Source: Bacteroidota bacterium
GTDB lineage: Bacteria > Bacteroidota > Bacteroidia > Chitinophagales > Chitinophagaceae
NCBI GenBank assembly: GCA_023409975.1
Contig: JAEYQO010000057.1
Coordinates: 1-64,000, forward strand
DNA length: 64,000 nt
Direction of reading: 5' to 3'
The notes under the pieces are model-generated. The model was not told where the DNA came from, did not search any database, and saw nothing but the letters and a program-made list of their open reading frames with translations. The translations under genes and the position numbers were made by a program. Positions 7,504-17,006 of the stretch are shown here, in pieces. Each line of letters starts with the position of its first letter. Position 1 is the first letter of the stretch.

Positions 7504-10500
7504 ATGACACGTAAACTACGTTATCTGTTCGTATTGATGCTCATGAGTGTTGCTGGTGGTGCTTTTGCACAGACTGGTGCGATCTCCGGAACGATATACG
7601 ATGAAACAAAGCAGGCGGCGATCGGCGCGCTTGTAGAAGTGCGCCAGGGCGGCGTTGTGCGGGGTGGGGCAGTTACTGATATCGATGGTAATTACATGAT
7701 TAAGCCGTTGAATCCGGGCCAGGGTTATGAAATTTCGGTGAGACTGACTGGTTACAAGGAGATCAGGATGCCAGGTGTGATTGTTTCTCCGGACAGGACA
7801 ACGTATCAGAACTTCAATCTTGAAGTGGATGCTCAACAATTGGATGAAGTAGTTGTAATAGAGTATAGGGTTCCCCTGATTAAAAAGGATGAGCCGGGTA
7901 CAACCACGACGATGACTTCGGAGCAAATCGAGAAATTACCTACCAGGCAAACTGGTGACATCGCCTCAATGGCTGGTGGTACTTACCAGGCTCGAAGCGG
8001 TGGCGGCATCAGTATTGGTGGTGCCCGTGCAAATGGCACACTTTACATTGTTGATGGTGTGCAGGTGAATGGTATTTCTGCTACAAATATGCCACCTAAC
8101 TCTATTGATCAGATTTCTGTTGTAACCTCCGGTATCCCTGCGAAGTATGGTGATGCTACTGGCGGTGTGATCAGTATCACTACCAAAGGCGGTGCGCCAT
8201 TTCATACTGGTTCTGTAGGGTTTGAGCGTTCGGTTGATGGTTATGGCCATAATCTGGTATTCTTTAATATTAATGGGCCGCTCTTGAAAAAGCGAATAGA
8301 CAGCCTGAATAAGAAGACTGTCTTAGGTTACTCCCTGAGTGCACAATACCTGCACGATGAAGATTCAGAGCCAAATTATTTTGATAATTATGTGCTCAAG
8401 GCAGATAAGCTCAATGAAATTCGTCAGAATCCTCTGGTGCCAGTAAATACATCAACAGGACTAGTGTTCAGGCCACGTGCAGAAAATGTAACGCTGGCGG
8501 ATATGGAAACAACAAAGCAGAGGCCGGGTGCAGACTATAAAAATATTCGTGCAGTCGGTAAAATTGATTATCAGGTCAATGACAACATGAACTTGGTAGT
8601 TGGCGGTAATATTTCACATATTAGACAAGGAATTTATAGCCAATCATACTCGCTTTTTTCACCAGAATCAATGCCCTTTCAGACGAACTTTACGGGTCGG
8701 GGGTTTGTTAGGTTTACTCAGCGATTTGGTAAGCAAGCAATGGGATTGGAGGAAGGAGAGGATGCAAAGAAGCCGTTGATATCAAATGCGTTTTATACTA
8801 TTCAGGCTGATTATCAATCTGATTACACGCTTAGAGAAGACCCCAATCACAAAAAGGATGCTTTTAAATATGCCTACCTAGGGAAATTTGTTGAGTCAAC
8901 AGAGCCGTTCTATGCTTACACTTTGGATACCGCTACAGGATTGACGAGGTATCGGCTATTGTCGAATGATGTACCGGTTGGTGTTGATTATGTCAGGTCT
9001 GACATTAATCCGTTATTAGCTAATTACAATTCTCAGCTTTTCAGCTTACTTAGTGAAACTGACAGACCAGCTACAATTAATGAAATTGGCCAATTGAATG
9101 GTTTGAGGAACGGTGATTTACCTCCTTCTGTATTTGGTCTGTTTACCAACGTGGGATATACATTTCCTGGATATAGGTATTCACAGTCTGAACAGTACGC
9201 TTTCAACGTTGACGCCTCCTTCGACCTACAACCACGCAGAACAAGGCATCAAATTGAGTTTGGTTTATATTACCAACAAAGAGCTGAACGTAGCTACGCA
9301 TTAGACGCTAATCAACTTTGGACGCAAATGAGACTTTGGGCAAATCGACATATTAGAAGTCTCGATTTTGGACATCCAATGTGGCTCATCAATGGTGAGC
9401 GATATACACCGGATGAATTGAAAGCGTTGGGAATTATTCCTGGAGCATTCGATACAATTGTATATAATAGATTGTATGATTCTGTAGCACAAACAAATTT
9501 TGATAGACGACTCAGAGAGAGTCTCGGTCTTGATATCACAAACACTGATATCATTCAAACCGATGCAATGGATCCCTCGCAATTTTCGCTGGATATGTTC
9601 TCTGCAGATGAGTTTATCAATAATGGTAATCCTTTGGCCAATTGGTATGGATATGACCATAGAGGTAACCGTTTGAATGGACAGGTGAACTTTAATGACT
9701 GGTTCATTAAACGTGATGAACACGGAAATTTCACAAGAGAAGTGGGAGCCTTCCGTCCAAACTATATCGCAGGATATATCATGGATAAGTTTGAGCTGCC
9801 CAATAATACACTGTTTCACCTCGGTCTGCGTGTGGAGCGCTTTGACGCCAATACCAAAGTGTTGAAAGATCCTTATTCTCTCTATGGGGTTCAGACAGTG
9901 GGATCATCCAATGCTTTTAATGGCAATACTCCTGATGGTGAGGCTCCTGCGAATATAGGTCGTGACTATGTAGTATATGTGTCGGATAACAGTTCAACAA
10001 TCCCGACCGTGGTGGGATATAGAAATGGAGACGATTGGTTTGATTCCCGCGGTGAATTTGTTACTGATCCAACAATCATTCGTGACCGTGAGGGAGTTTC
10101 TAACCTGGTACCGCATTTACAGTCGTCAACGACTATGAGAGATGAGGGTTATGATCCGAGCAATTCCTTCACAGACTACACACCTCAGGTGAACGTGATG
10201 CCCCGTGTATCCTTCACCTTCCCGATTGCAGACCAGTCGATGTTCTATGCACACTATGATGTGTTGGTACAAAGACCAAAGAGTGTGAATGAAATTTATG
10301 CGACACCTTTGCATTACTACTATATTAATCAAAATTCACAGTCCGTTATTCCCAATCCGGATTTGAGACCAGAGAAGACATTTGATTATGAGTTAGGGTT
10401 CCAACAAGTACTTTCGAGGAACTCTGCGATAACCATTACTGGTTTCTATAAGGAACGTAAGGATATGATTCAGATTCGTCCGTATCTGAATGCATTCCCT

Positions 10501-11253
10501 AACACATATTTCACTTATGGTAATCGAGACTTTTCTACTACCAAGGGCTTTATTTTACGTTATGAATTGCGCAGGATTAACAACTTTGGTATGAATCTGA
10601 GTTATACCCTGCAATTTGCCGAGGGTACCAACTCTTCTTCAACTTCAGGAAATACGCTACTGCAGAATCTGATAGCAGCTCAGTTGCCAAATCTTCGATT
10701 TGCTTTCCCTCTCACATATGATTCCCGTCACAACTTTGTGGCAAACTTTGACTATCGGTTTGATCGTGGCGAGGGTCCAGTAATCGGTAATTTACATCCC
10801 TTTGAAGATGTGGGTATTAATCTTATAGCTCGCGTGAGAAGTGGTGAGCCTTACACCAATGTGTTCCAGCCTAGAACTAATATCGTTGTTGGTGGACCGA
10901 TGGGCTCCAGATTACCTTGGCACTACATGATGGATCTTCGTATTGATAAGACTTTCCCGCTTGGATTTATGAATCGCAGGGTTGAGAATAACTCAGGCAG
11001 GCCTGGCCGGTGGGGAGTTACTGCTTTCGTCTACATTACGAATCTCCTGAATACCCGCGATATACAGGGCGTTTATCAGTTCACTGGCCGTCCTGATGAT
11101 GATGGTTGGCTGGCATCACCTCAAGGTCAGCAGGATGCCGCGATTCGTTCAAATCCTGCAGCCTACATCGATATGTATAATATAAACCTGCAGAACCAGT
11201 TTTTCCTGAACCTACCTCGGAGAGTGAATTTAGGTCTTACTGTTAATTTTTAA
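7504..11253 (+). CDS. TonB-dependent receptor with N-terminal carboxypeptidase-regulatory-like domain
   Basis: A 1249-residue outer-membrane receptor. The start at 7504 gives a clean signal peptide (MTRKLRYLF... ending AFAQ). Residues about 24-115 are a carboxypeptidase-regulatory-like beta-sandwich (SGTIYDE...VEVRQGG). The plug follows, with GGISIGGARANGTLYIVDGVQVNG-type sequence, then a long C-terminal barrel ending in ...LGLTVNF with terminal Phe as in outer-membrane barrels. It is the first gene of a three-gene plus-strand group with the 1331-aa exported protein and a PorV-like barrel. There is no SusD partner. The substrate cannot be told; the middle of the gene (about 8.4-9.7 kb) is noticeably more AT-rich than its ends. 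Confidence 0.9.
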   Translation: MTRKLRYLFVLMLMSVAGGAFAQTGAISGTIYDETKQAAIGALVEVRQGGVVRGGAVTDIDGNYMIKPLNPGQGYEISVRLTGYKEIRMPGVIVSPDRTTYQNFNLEVDAQQLDEVVVIEYRVPLIKKDEPGTTTTMTSEQIEKLPTRQTGDIASMAGGTYQARSGGGISIGGARANGTLYIVDGVQVNGISATNMPPNSIDQISVVTSGIPAKYGDATGGVISITTKGGAPFHTGSVGFERSVDGYGHNLVFFNINGPLLKKRIDSLNKKTVLGYSLSAQYLHDEDSEPNYFDNYVLKADKLNEIRQNPLVPVNTSTGLVFRPRAENVTLADMETTKQRPGADYKNIRAVGKIDYQVNDNMNLVVGGNISHIRQGIYSQSYSLFSPESMPFQTNFTGRGFVRFTQRFGKQAMGLEEGEDAKKPLISNAFYTIQADYQSDYTLREDPNHKKDAFKYAYLGKFVESTEPFYAYTLDTATGLTRYRLLSNDVPVGVDYVRSDINPLLANYNSQLFSLLSETDRPATINEIGQLNGLRNGDLPPSVFGLFTNVGYTFPGYRYSQSEQYAFNVDASFDLQPRRTRHQIEFGLYYQQRAERSYALDANQLWTQMRLWANRHIRSLDFGHPMWLINGERYTPDELKALGIIPGAFDTIVYNRLYDSVAQTNFDRRLRESLGLDITNTDIIQTDAMDPSQFSLDMFSADEFINNGNPLANWYGYDHRGNRLNGQVNFNDWFIKRDEHGNFTREVGAFRPNYIAGYIMDKFELPNNTLFHLGLRVERFDANTKVLKDPYSLYGVQTVGSSNAFNGNTPDGEAPANIGRDYVVYVSDNSSTIPTVVGYRNGDDWFDSRGEFVTDPTIIRDREGVSNLVPHLQSSTTMRDEGYDPSNSFTDYTPQVNVMPRVSFTFPIADQSMFYAHYDVLVQRPKSVNEIYATPLHYYYINQNSQSVIPNPDLRPEKTFDYELGFQQVLSRNSAITITGFYKERKDMIQIRPYLNAFPNTYFTYGNRDFSTTKGFILRYELRRINNFGMNLSYTLQFAEGTNSSSTSGNTLLQNLIAAQLPNLRFAFPLTYDSRHNFVANFDYRFDRGEGPVIGNLHPFEDVGINLIARVRSGEPYTNVFQPRTNIVVGGPMGSRLPWHYMMDLRIDKTFPLGFMNRRVENNSGRPGRWGVTAFVYITNLLNTRDIQGVYQFTGRPDDDGWLASPQGQQDAAIRSNPAAYIDMYNINLQNQFFLNLPRRVNLGLTVNF

Positions 11254-11281
11254 TTAGTTAATGATTATAACTTCTATAGTT

Positions 11282-14200
11282 ATGTTGAAGAATAGAATCA
11301 TCCAAAAGTCTGCACTGGCACTTATTGCTCTTTTGGGAGTGAGTGTGGTTGCAGAAGCCCGACCCAACATAGGCACGCCGAATGGCGGAAACAAACAAGC
11401 CCTGTTGAAGACTGCCGCGGGTTGTGATCCGGCAGAGGCCAGAATCGATCTGGACATCAACAACGTTAGAGCGAGGTTGATGACCGGTGGTGATATGTGG
11501 TGGGATATTGGTGCAAGCATAGCACAATACGAGGTCCCGAAAGGAACCCGTAAGAACGCGCTTTTTGCTGGTTCTGTTTGGATCGGCGGTTACACCACCG
11601 ATAAACAGCTTAAGGTGGCCGGACAAACCTATCGTCAAAACGGTAATGATTATTGGCCTGGGCCATTAAACAGAATAAATAATATTCCCAGTATTGATGC
11701 GGCAACTTGCTCCGCCTGGGATCGTTTCTGGAAGATTGATCGTGTGACGGTCAACAAGTTTAGAGAGGTCGCTCAAGCTGGCGGTGGTCTGAACACTGCA
11801 GAGTTTCGTCCTATTATGGAATGGCCAGCAAGAGGAAACGTGAACGCTATCGGTAATGGCGGCGGGAATTTAACGCTTGAAGATCGAGAGTATGCACCCT
11901 TTGTGGATGTAAACGGAAATGGGATTTACGATCCTAACAATGAGGGTGAGTCTGATTATCCGGATATCTTCGGAGATCAGTTTATCTGGTGGGTATTTAA
12001 TGATCGCGGGAATATTAAGAATATGAGCCAGACCGAAGCGATTGGAATAGAAGTACAGGCCAGTGCCTTTGCGTTTGCAACTAAGGACTTCTTGAACGAC
12101 GCTACGTTCTATAACTACCGTTTGATTAATCACGGTGCTACTCAATTGGATAGCACCTTCATATCTACCTGGACGGATGCCGATCTGGGCTGGTATAAGG
12201 ATGACTATATCGGTTGTGATACGACTCGTGGCTTAGGAATCTTATATAATGGTTTACCACAGGACGGTCAGTCTGCTCCTGATCATTATGGTAACAATGT
12301 GCCCATGGTTGGGGTAGATTTCTTCAGAGGTCCCCAGAAGTATATTGATTTAGGAAACGGACAATTTGATACCGTACTCCTGAACATGGAGGCGTTTACC
12401 TACTACGATAATAACTGGGATAACCGTATTGGCAACCCCAGCAATGGAATTCATATGTATAACTATATGACGGGTTCTAGCCGTAATGGACAGCGTTTTG
12501 TAAACGATTTTCAAGGCCCCGGTGTTGAAGCTAAAGGTTTAGGTAGTGGTCCTGTTACTAAGTTTTTATTTCCCGGTGAACCCAACAATCGGGAAACCTG
12601 GTCTGAATGTTCCTGTCAAAATCCTCCCGATGATAGAAGATTCATACACTCTGCAGGACCCTTCTCTCTTCGGCCTGGTGCTGTGAACGATATCACAATT
12701 GGTGCAGTTTGGGTTGCTGACGTTGGTGGTTGTCCGAACACATCTTTCAGAAAGATTCGGGCAGCGGATGACCAGGCTCAGGCACTATTTGATAACAATT
12801 TCAGAACTATTGAAGGACCTGAAGCTCCTCGTCTGGTAGTTCGTGAAATGAACAATCGTCTGTTGTTTTATATTGTAAACGATCCTAACAGTACGAATTT
12901 CCAGGAAAAGTTTGGGTATCAGACAGATTCAGTGAAATATCGGGTTGTGTCGGCCAAAGCCAGACAGGCGGAACACCCGGATTCTGTATATAAATTTGAA
13001 GGGTACAGGGTGTTTCAGTTGAGAGACGCTGCGGTACAGCCAGCACAGATTTTTGGAGAGGATGGAACGGTTAATAACGAGGTTGCTATTGAAGTGTTCC
13101 AGTCGGATATTCAAAATGGCATTAGCCAGATTGTAAACTGGGAAAAAGATATCTCTATAAATGGTTGTGATTCCTGTTATAAACCAATTGTAAAGGTGAA
13201 CGGTAGAGACAGTGGTATACGTCATAGTTTTGTTTTAGAAAATGATGCTTTTGGTCAGGGTGTTAATACAAAACTTGTTAACTACAGAACCTATTATTTC
13301 GTAGCAATTGCATACGCCCATAACAATTTTGCAGGTTTTAGTCCCCGTTTTGCTGAGATTACGCAAGATGTAGCGTATCTGGAAAGTGGACACGGTCCAG
13401 GCGGTAGTCCGATCCCTGTAGTAGCTGCAATGCCTAATCCTGTTTATGGGGAAGTTGGAACACAACTTGCTGCGGATTACGGTGATGGTGTGCGGATCAG
13501 ACGTATTGAGGGAACCGGAAATGGCGGTAATGATCTACAGCTTGAAGAAGATGTTATCAACAACATTCTGACTGGCACAGGTTCTACTGAAGTTACCTAT
13601 ACTCACGGCCGTGGACCGGTTAATATTAAAGTGGTTGATCCAGTAGCGATCAAACCCGGTAATTGGGAACTCTACATTGTGAATAGGGATCGTAAATATG
13701 ACGATATTACTTACAATGATCCGGAGGTATACAACGATACGGTACGAGGTGTAGCAGAAGCGAATCGTATCAGACCAGAAAGCGCAGGATGGATGCTGGT
13801 GAAAGATAACGGTGAGGATGTAATCTATAGTGAGACCAGCTTAGCACGTTTCAATGAACAGATTCTCGAAGAATATGGTCTGGCAATTACAGTTGGACAG
13901 GTAGTAAGACCAGGTGATGACCAAGTGAATGGGAATGGGTTGATTACTTCTGACGTTACTTTCCAGAATTCGGCACTCCCGTGGTTGGCTGGTGTGGTAG
14001 ACCAGGAAGGACGATCACTTCAAAACTGGGTTCGTAGCGGTGGCAATAGCGATGCTCCAAGCCAGGGTGGTGATGATCCCCCAATTTGTGACTTCTCTGA
14101 TACCCCGTATGATACGATTGGCCAGTTCTATGAGGATATGATGTCAAATAACACATTCACAACTGGGACTTGGACTGCGTACTCTAACGGATCCACCTAT

Positions 14201-15277
14201 AATAATAATACAGCGTGTGGATTTGGTACGGTTCACCCGGGGACTGCTCGTCCGTTCTATGACCTGCAAAGTGTTGATCTGGTGTTCACCTCGGATCGTA
14301 CTAAATGGAGCCGTTGCGTTGTCCTTGAAGCAAATGATGAGCGTACATTGACTGAGGGCAATACTCCTAAATTCCGTCTCCGTGGACATGCTTCATGGAA
14401 TGGAGATATTGATGCTGACGGTCGTCCTGTATATTCGACAAACACCAATGACACCGGTTTCTCCTACTTCCCTGGTTATGCAATCAACCAGGAAACTGGC
14501 GAGCGTCTGAATGTTATTTTCTTTGAAGACTCTTATCTGGCAGCACATGGCGGCCGGGATATGATCTGGAATCCTTCATCCACTATTTTGGATGGTTTGG
14601 GTAACCCGATCTTCGGTGGTCGTCATTGGGTGATGATTTCAGATACCAAATACGATGGTTGTGAAAGTCTTGCTACGATCATGCAGTCGAACTCACAATT
14701 GATTCGTCAGAATGCTTATCGTACGTTGATTTGGTCTGGTATGCCAACTGTTGCTCCTGGCTTTGATTTGCTGCCACTGCGAGACGGATTGATTCCGACC
14801 GAGACGAAGCTTCGCTTCCGCGTTACTCGCCCATATGCTCGTCTGGCATCCGGCTCGACAGCAAAGAATAATGGATTCCCTGTGTTCGCATTCAGCACTA
14901 CAGATATTGTTCCGAGAAGACTGGGTGAGGATGGTAATACAAACTCTAATCAGGCACTGCTTGATAAGATACTCGTGGTACCGAACCCATACTATGCGAT
15001 GGCTGGATACGAGAACAACAGGTTGGATACGAGGGTGAGGATCACAAATCTGCCTACTAGAGCTACGATTAATATCTATCAGCTCGATGGTACTCTTGTG
15101 CGCAGACTTTCTAAAGATGATCCGAATAACTCCTGGATTGACTGGGATGTGAGGAATCATAAAGGCTTGCCGATCGCAAGTGGTATGTACCTGATTCACG
15201 TAAATGCGGAAGGACTGGGTGAGACAGTGTTGCGGTGGTTTGGAGCAATGCGACCCGTAGACGTAACAAGTTATTAA
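11282..15277 (+). CDS. very large exported protein with FlgD-like/T9SS-like C-terminal domain, function unknown
   Basis: A 1331-residue secreted protein. The start at 11282 gives a signal peptide (MLKNRIIQKSALALIALLG..., cleavage near AEA). The N-terminal third has aromatic-rich stretches (GGDMWWDIG, FAGSVWIGGY, NDYWPGPL) and a calcium-loop-like DVNGNGIYDPNNEGE. A duplicated pattern of acidic and aromatic blocks follows. The last about 95 residues (VVPNPYYAMAGYEN...IYQLDGTLVRRL...GLPIASGMYLIHV) resemble FlgD/type IX C-terminal folds, but the tail ends in RWFGAMRPVDVTSY rather than a typical type IX signal. I recall similar N-terminal motifs in other Bacteroidota giants of unknown role. It starts 28 bp after the TonB receptor and is probably co-transcribed with it. 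Confidence 0.8.
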   Translation: MLKNRIIQKSALALIALLGVSVVAEARPNIGTPNGGNKQALLKTAAGCDPAEARIDLDINNVRARLMTGGDMWWDIGASIAQYEVPKGTRKNALFAGSVWIGGYTTDKQLKVAGQTYRQNGNDYWPGPLNRINNIPSIDAATCSAWDRFWKIDRVTVNKFREVAQAGGGLNTAEFRPIMEWPARGNVNAIGNGGGNLTLEDREYAPFVDVNGNGIYDPNNEGESDYPDIFGDQFIWWVFNDRGNIKNMSQTEAIGIEVQASAFAFATKDFLNDATFYNYRLINHGATQLDSTFISTWTDADLGWYKDDYIGCDTTRGLGILYNGLPQDGQSAPDHYGNNVPMVGVDFFRGPQKYIDLGNGQFDTVLLNMEAFTYYDNNWDNRIGNPSNGIHMYNYMTGSSRNGQRFVNDFQGPGVEAKGLGSGPVTKFLFPGEPNNRETWSECSCQNPPDDRRFIHSAGPFSLRPGAVNDITIGAVWVADVGGCPNTSFRKIRAADDQAQALFDNNFRTIEGPEAPRLVVREMNNRLLFYIVNDPNSTNFQEKFGYQTDSVKYRVVSAKARQAEHPDSVYKFEGYRVFQLRDAAVQPAQIFGEDGTVNNEVAIEVFQSDIQNGISQIVNWEKDISINGCDSCYKPIVKVNGRDSGIRHSFVLENDAFGQGVNTKLVNYRTYYFVAIAYAHNNFAGFSPRFAEITQDVAYLESGHGPGGSPIPVVAAMPNPVYGEVGTQLAADYGDGVRIRRIEGTGNGGNDLQLEEDVINNILTGTGSTEVTYTHGRGPVNIKVVDPVAIKPGNWELYIVNRDRKYDDITYNDPEVYNDTVRGVAEANRIRPESAGWMLVKDNGEDVIYSETSLARFNEQILEEYGLAITVGQVVRPGDDQVNGNGLITSDVTFQNSALPWLAGVVDQEGRSLQNWVRSGGNSDAPSQGGDDPPICDFSDTPYDTIGQFYEDMMSNNTFTTGTWTAYSNGSTYNNNTACGFGTVHPGTARPFYDLQSVDLVFTSDRTKWSRCVVLEANDERTLTEGNTPKFRLRGHASWNGDIDADGRPVYSTNTNDTGFSYFPGYAINQETGERLNVIFFEDSYLAAHGGRDMIWNPSSTILDGLGNPIFGGRHWVMISDTKYDGCESLATIMQSNSQLIRQNAYRTLIWSGMPTVAPGFDLLPLRDGLIPTETKLRFRVTRPYARLASGSTAKNNGFPVFAFSTTDIVPRRLGEDGNTNSNQALLDKILVVPNPYYAMAGYENNRLDTRVRITNLPTRATINIYQLDGTLVRRLSKDDPNNSWIDWDVRNHKGLPIASGMYLIHVNAEGLGETVLRWFGAMRPVDVTSY

Positions 15278-15287
15278 TGAAAACAGT

Positions 15288-15309
15288 GGGGCTGGCAACA
15301 GCCAGCCCC
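15288..15309 (+). terminator. perfect hairpin between the giant exported gene and the PorV-like gene
   Basis: GGGGCTGGC at 15288-15296 and GCCAGCCCC at 15301-15309 form a perfect 9-bp GC-rich stem with loop AACA. It is followed by TATTTAAAA rather than a run of T, so it may be a partial terminator or an RNA-stability element that lowers expression of the third gene. Confidence 0.55.
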
Positions 15310-15339
15310 TATTTAAAATGTATCGTACACTTTTCTGTT

Positions 15340-16452
15340 ATGAAAAATAAACTTACAAAGGCTGCATTATTCCTCTGCGCGTTGGGGTTATCAGTGCCGG
15401 CTATAGCTGGAAATAAAGATCGTGTAGGTCAGGCCGGTGCATCGGAGTTGCTCATCAATCCCTGGGGCCAGTCTACAGGTCTTTTCGGAATGAATACTTC
15501 CTATGTCAGAGGTATAGAGGCCATGAAGACAAATATTGCCGGTTTATCCTACGTTGAGGGTACGGAGGTCGGCTTCGCACATTCAATCTACCTAAAGGGC
15601 TCTAATGTCAGCGTTAGTAACCTGGCAATTGCGCAAAGAGTCGGAAATATCGGGGTTTTCGGTCTGAATGTGATGTCAATGGGTTTCGGAGAAATTACTG
15701 TGACTGATTATAATAATCCTGAGGGAACTGGTACCTATAAGCCACAATTCCTGAATTTTCAGTTGGGCTTTTCTAAGGCTTTTTCCAACAGCATCAGGGC
15801 TGGTATCGCTGCTACTTTTGTTTCCGAACAAGTGAGCAGTATCAGGGCTAACGGTGCCTGTTTTGACGCGGGTGTTCAGTATATCACCGGTAAGCGCGAT
15901 AACTTCCATTTCGGTGTTACATTGAGGAATGTGGGTACCAATATGAGATTCTCCGGTACTGGTTTTGCCTTCAATACAGAAATGCCTCAGAATCCTACGG
16001 GTCAGAATTTCTTCGCTCATACTCCGGCTGAAAAGTTCGAAATGCCTACCTACCTCAATTTCGGCGTTTCCTATGACTTCTATCTTGATGAGAAGAGGCT
16101 TAAGAGTGAAGATGATCTGCCTCAGCATCGCGCAAGTGTTATGGCTAACTTTACATCTAATTCCTTTAACAACGACTATTTTGGTGGTGGTGTAGAGTAC
16201 GCATTCAGGGAGACGTTTATGGTTCGTGGTGCTTACCGGTATGAAAGCGGTATTAACAGTGCCGAGAGTTCAACAACATTCTATACGGGAGTAAGTGCTG
16301 GTGCAACAGTCCAGAAAGGGATTGGTGAGAATGGCCCCATCCTCGCGATCGATTATTCCTACCGTCCTACTGTTCGTCCCAACAACGGAGTGCATACTTT
16401 CTCTGTTAGGTTGATGACCCGCGCCCGTAAGGCAGCAGTCGATACAGAATAG
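15340..16452 (+). CDS. PorV/PorQ-family outer-membrane beta-barrel protein
   Basis: A 370-residue predicted 14-strand FadL-type barrel of the PorV/PorQ group. The start at 15340 (MKNKLTKAALFLCALGL, cleavage near AIA) gives a good signal peptide. Conserved family parts are the N-terminal GASELLINPWGQSTGLFG segment, the NIAGLSYVEGTEVGFAHS stretch and alternating strand patterns to the C-terminus. It is distinct from the canonical PorV at 27.4-28.6 kb. Its place as third gene after a TonB receptor and a giant exported protein suggests that it carries or anchors that protein at the outer membrane, as PorV does for type IX cargo; this is inference. Confidence 0.85.
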   Translation: MKNKLTKAALFLCALGLSVPAIAGNKDRVGQAGASELLINPWGQSTGLFGMNTSYVRGIEAMKTNIAGLSYVEGTEVGFAHSIYLKGSNVSVSNLAIAQRVGNIGVFGLNVMSMGFGEITVTDYNNPEGTGTYKPQFLNFQLGFSKAFSNSIRAGIAATFVSEQVSSIRANGACFDAGVQYITGKRDNFHFGVTLRNVGTNMRFSGTGFAFNTEMPQNPTGQNFFAHTPAEKFEMPTYLNFGVSYDFYLDEKRLKSEDDLPQHRASVMANFTSNSFNNDYFGGGVEYAFRETFMVRGAYRYESGINSAESSTTFYTGVSAGATVQKGIGENGPILAIDYSYRPTVRPNNGVHTFSVRLMTRARKAAVDTE

Positions 16453-16473
16453 TTTTTTTCTTAAATTTGTTTA

Positions 16474-16514
16474 GCAACGCTTCTGTCCATAGCAGGAGCG
16501 TTGTACTTTTTTTT
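16474..16514 (+). terminator. rho-independent terminator after the PorV-like gene
   Basis: A 12-bp stem (16474-16485 with 16493-16504, two G-T pairs), 7-base loop, then eight T at 16507-16514. It closes the three-gene receptor/giant/PorV-like group. Confidence 0.85.
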
Positions 16515-16531
16515 ATCAAATACCAATTTTT

Positions 16532-17005
16532 ATGGCAGAGATCAATTATGTGACCAAAGAGACACTTGAGCAGATGAAAGAAGAACTGTCTCAATTAAAA
16601 ACTGCGGGAAGAGCTGAAATAGCCAGACAAATAGCGGAAGCAAGAGAGAAGGGAGATCTACGGGAGAATGCAGAGTATGATGCAGCAAAGGAGGCTCAGG
16701 GGTTACATGAAGCCAAGATTGCCCAGCTTGAAGCAGCGGTAATTTCAGCCCGTGTGTTAGATACTAAAGACATTGACATCAGCAAGGTATCTATTCTGAG
16801 CAAAGTAAAGGTTACTAATCTTGGAAATAATAAGAGCTTTGAATATCAGATTGTTTCAGAGAAGGAAGCGGATTTGAAAGCTGGTAAGATATCTGTAGGC
16901 TCACCGATCGGGAAAGGGCTACTGGGTAAAAGTATCGGTGATATCGCTGAGGTTCAGGCGCCAAGTGGCATACTTAAGTTTAAAATAGAAAACATTTCTA
17001 TTTAG
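16532..17005 (+). CDS. greA: transcription elongation factor GreA
   Basis: A 157-residue GreA, which enters the secondary channel of RNA polymerase and stimulates cleavage of backtracked transcripts. Residues 1-75 form the coiled coil, with the tip acidic residues in LRENAEYDAAKE. Residues 80-157 form the FKBP-like domain ending SPIGKGLLGKSIGD...PSGILKFKI. Length is standard. It is followed after one base by the HIT gene and shares its terminator. Confidence 0.97.
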   Translation: MAEINYVTKETLEQMKEELSQLKTAGRAEIARQIAEAREKGDLRENAEYDAAKEAQGLHEAKIAQLEAAVISARVLDTKDIDISKVSILSKVKVTNLGNNKSFEYQIVSEKEADLKAGKISVGSPIGKGLLGKSIGDIAEVQAPSGILKFKIENISI

Positions 17006-17006
17006 C

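Noticed and set aside
9301..9819. A 172-codon open frame on the minus strand inside the TonB receptor
   Set aside because: It lies wholly inside a gene whose protein sequence is well supported, and the translation is low-quality.
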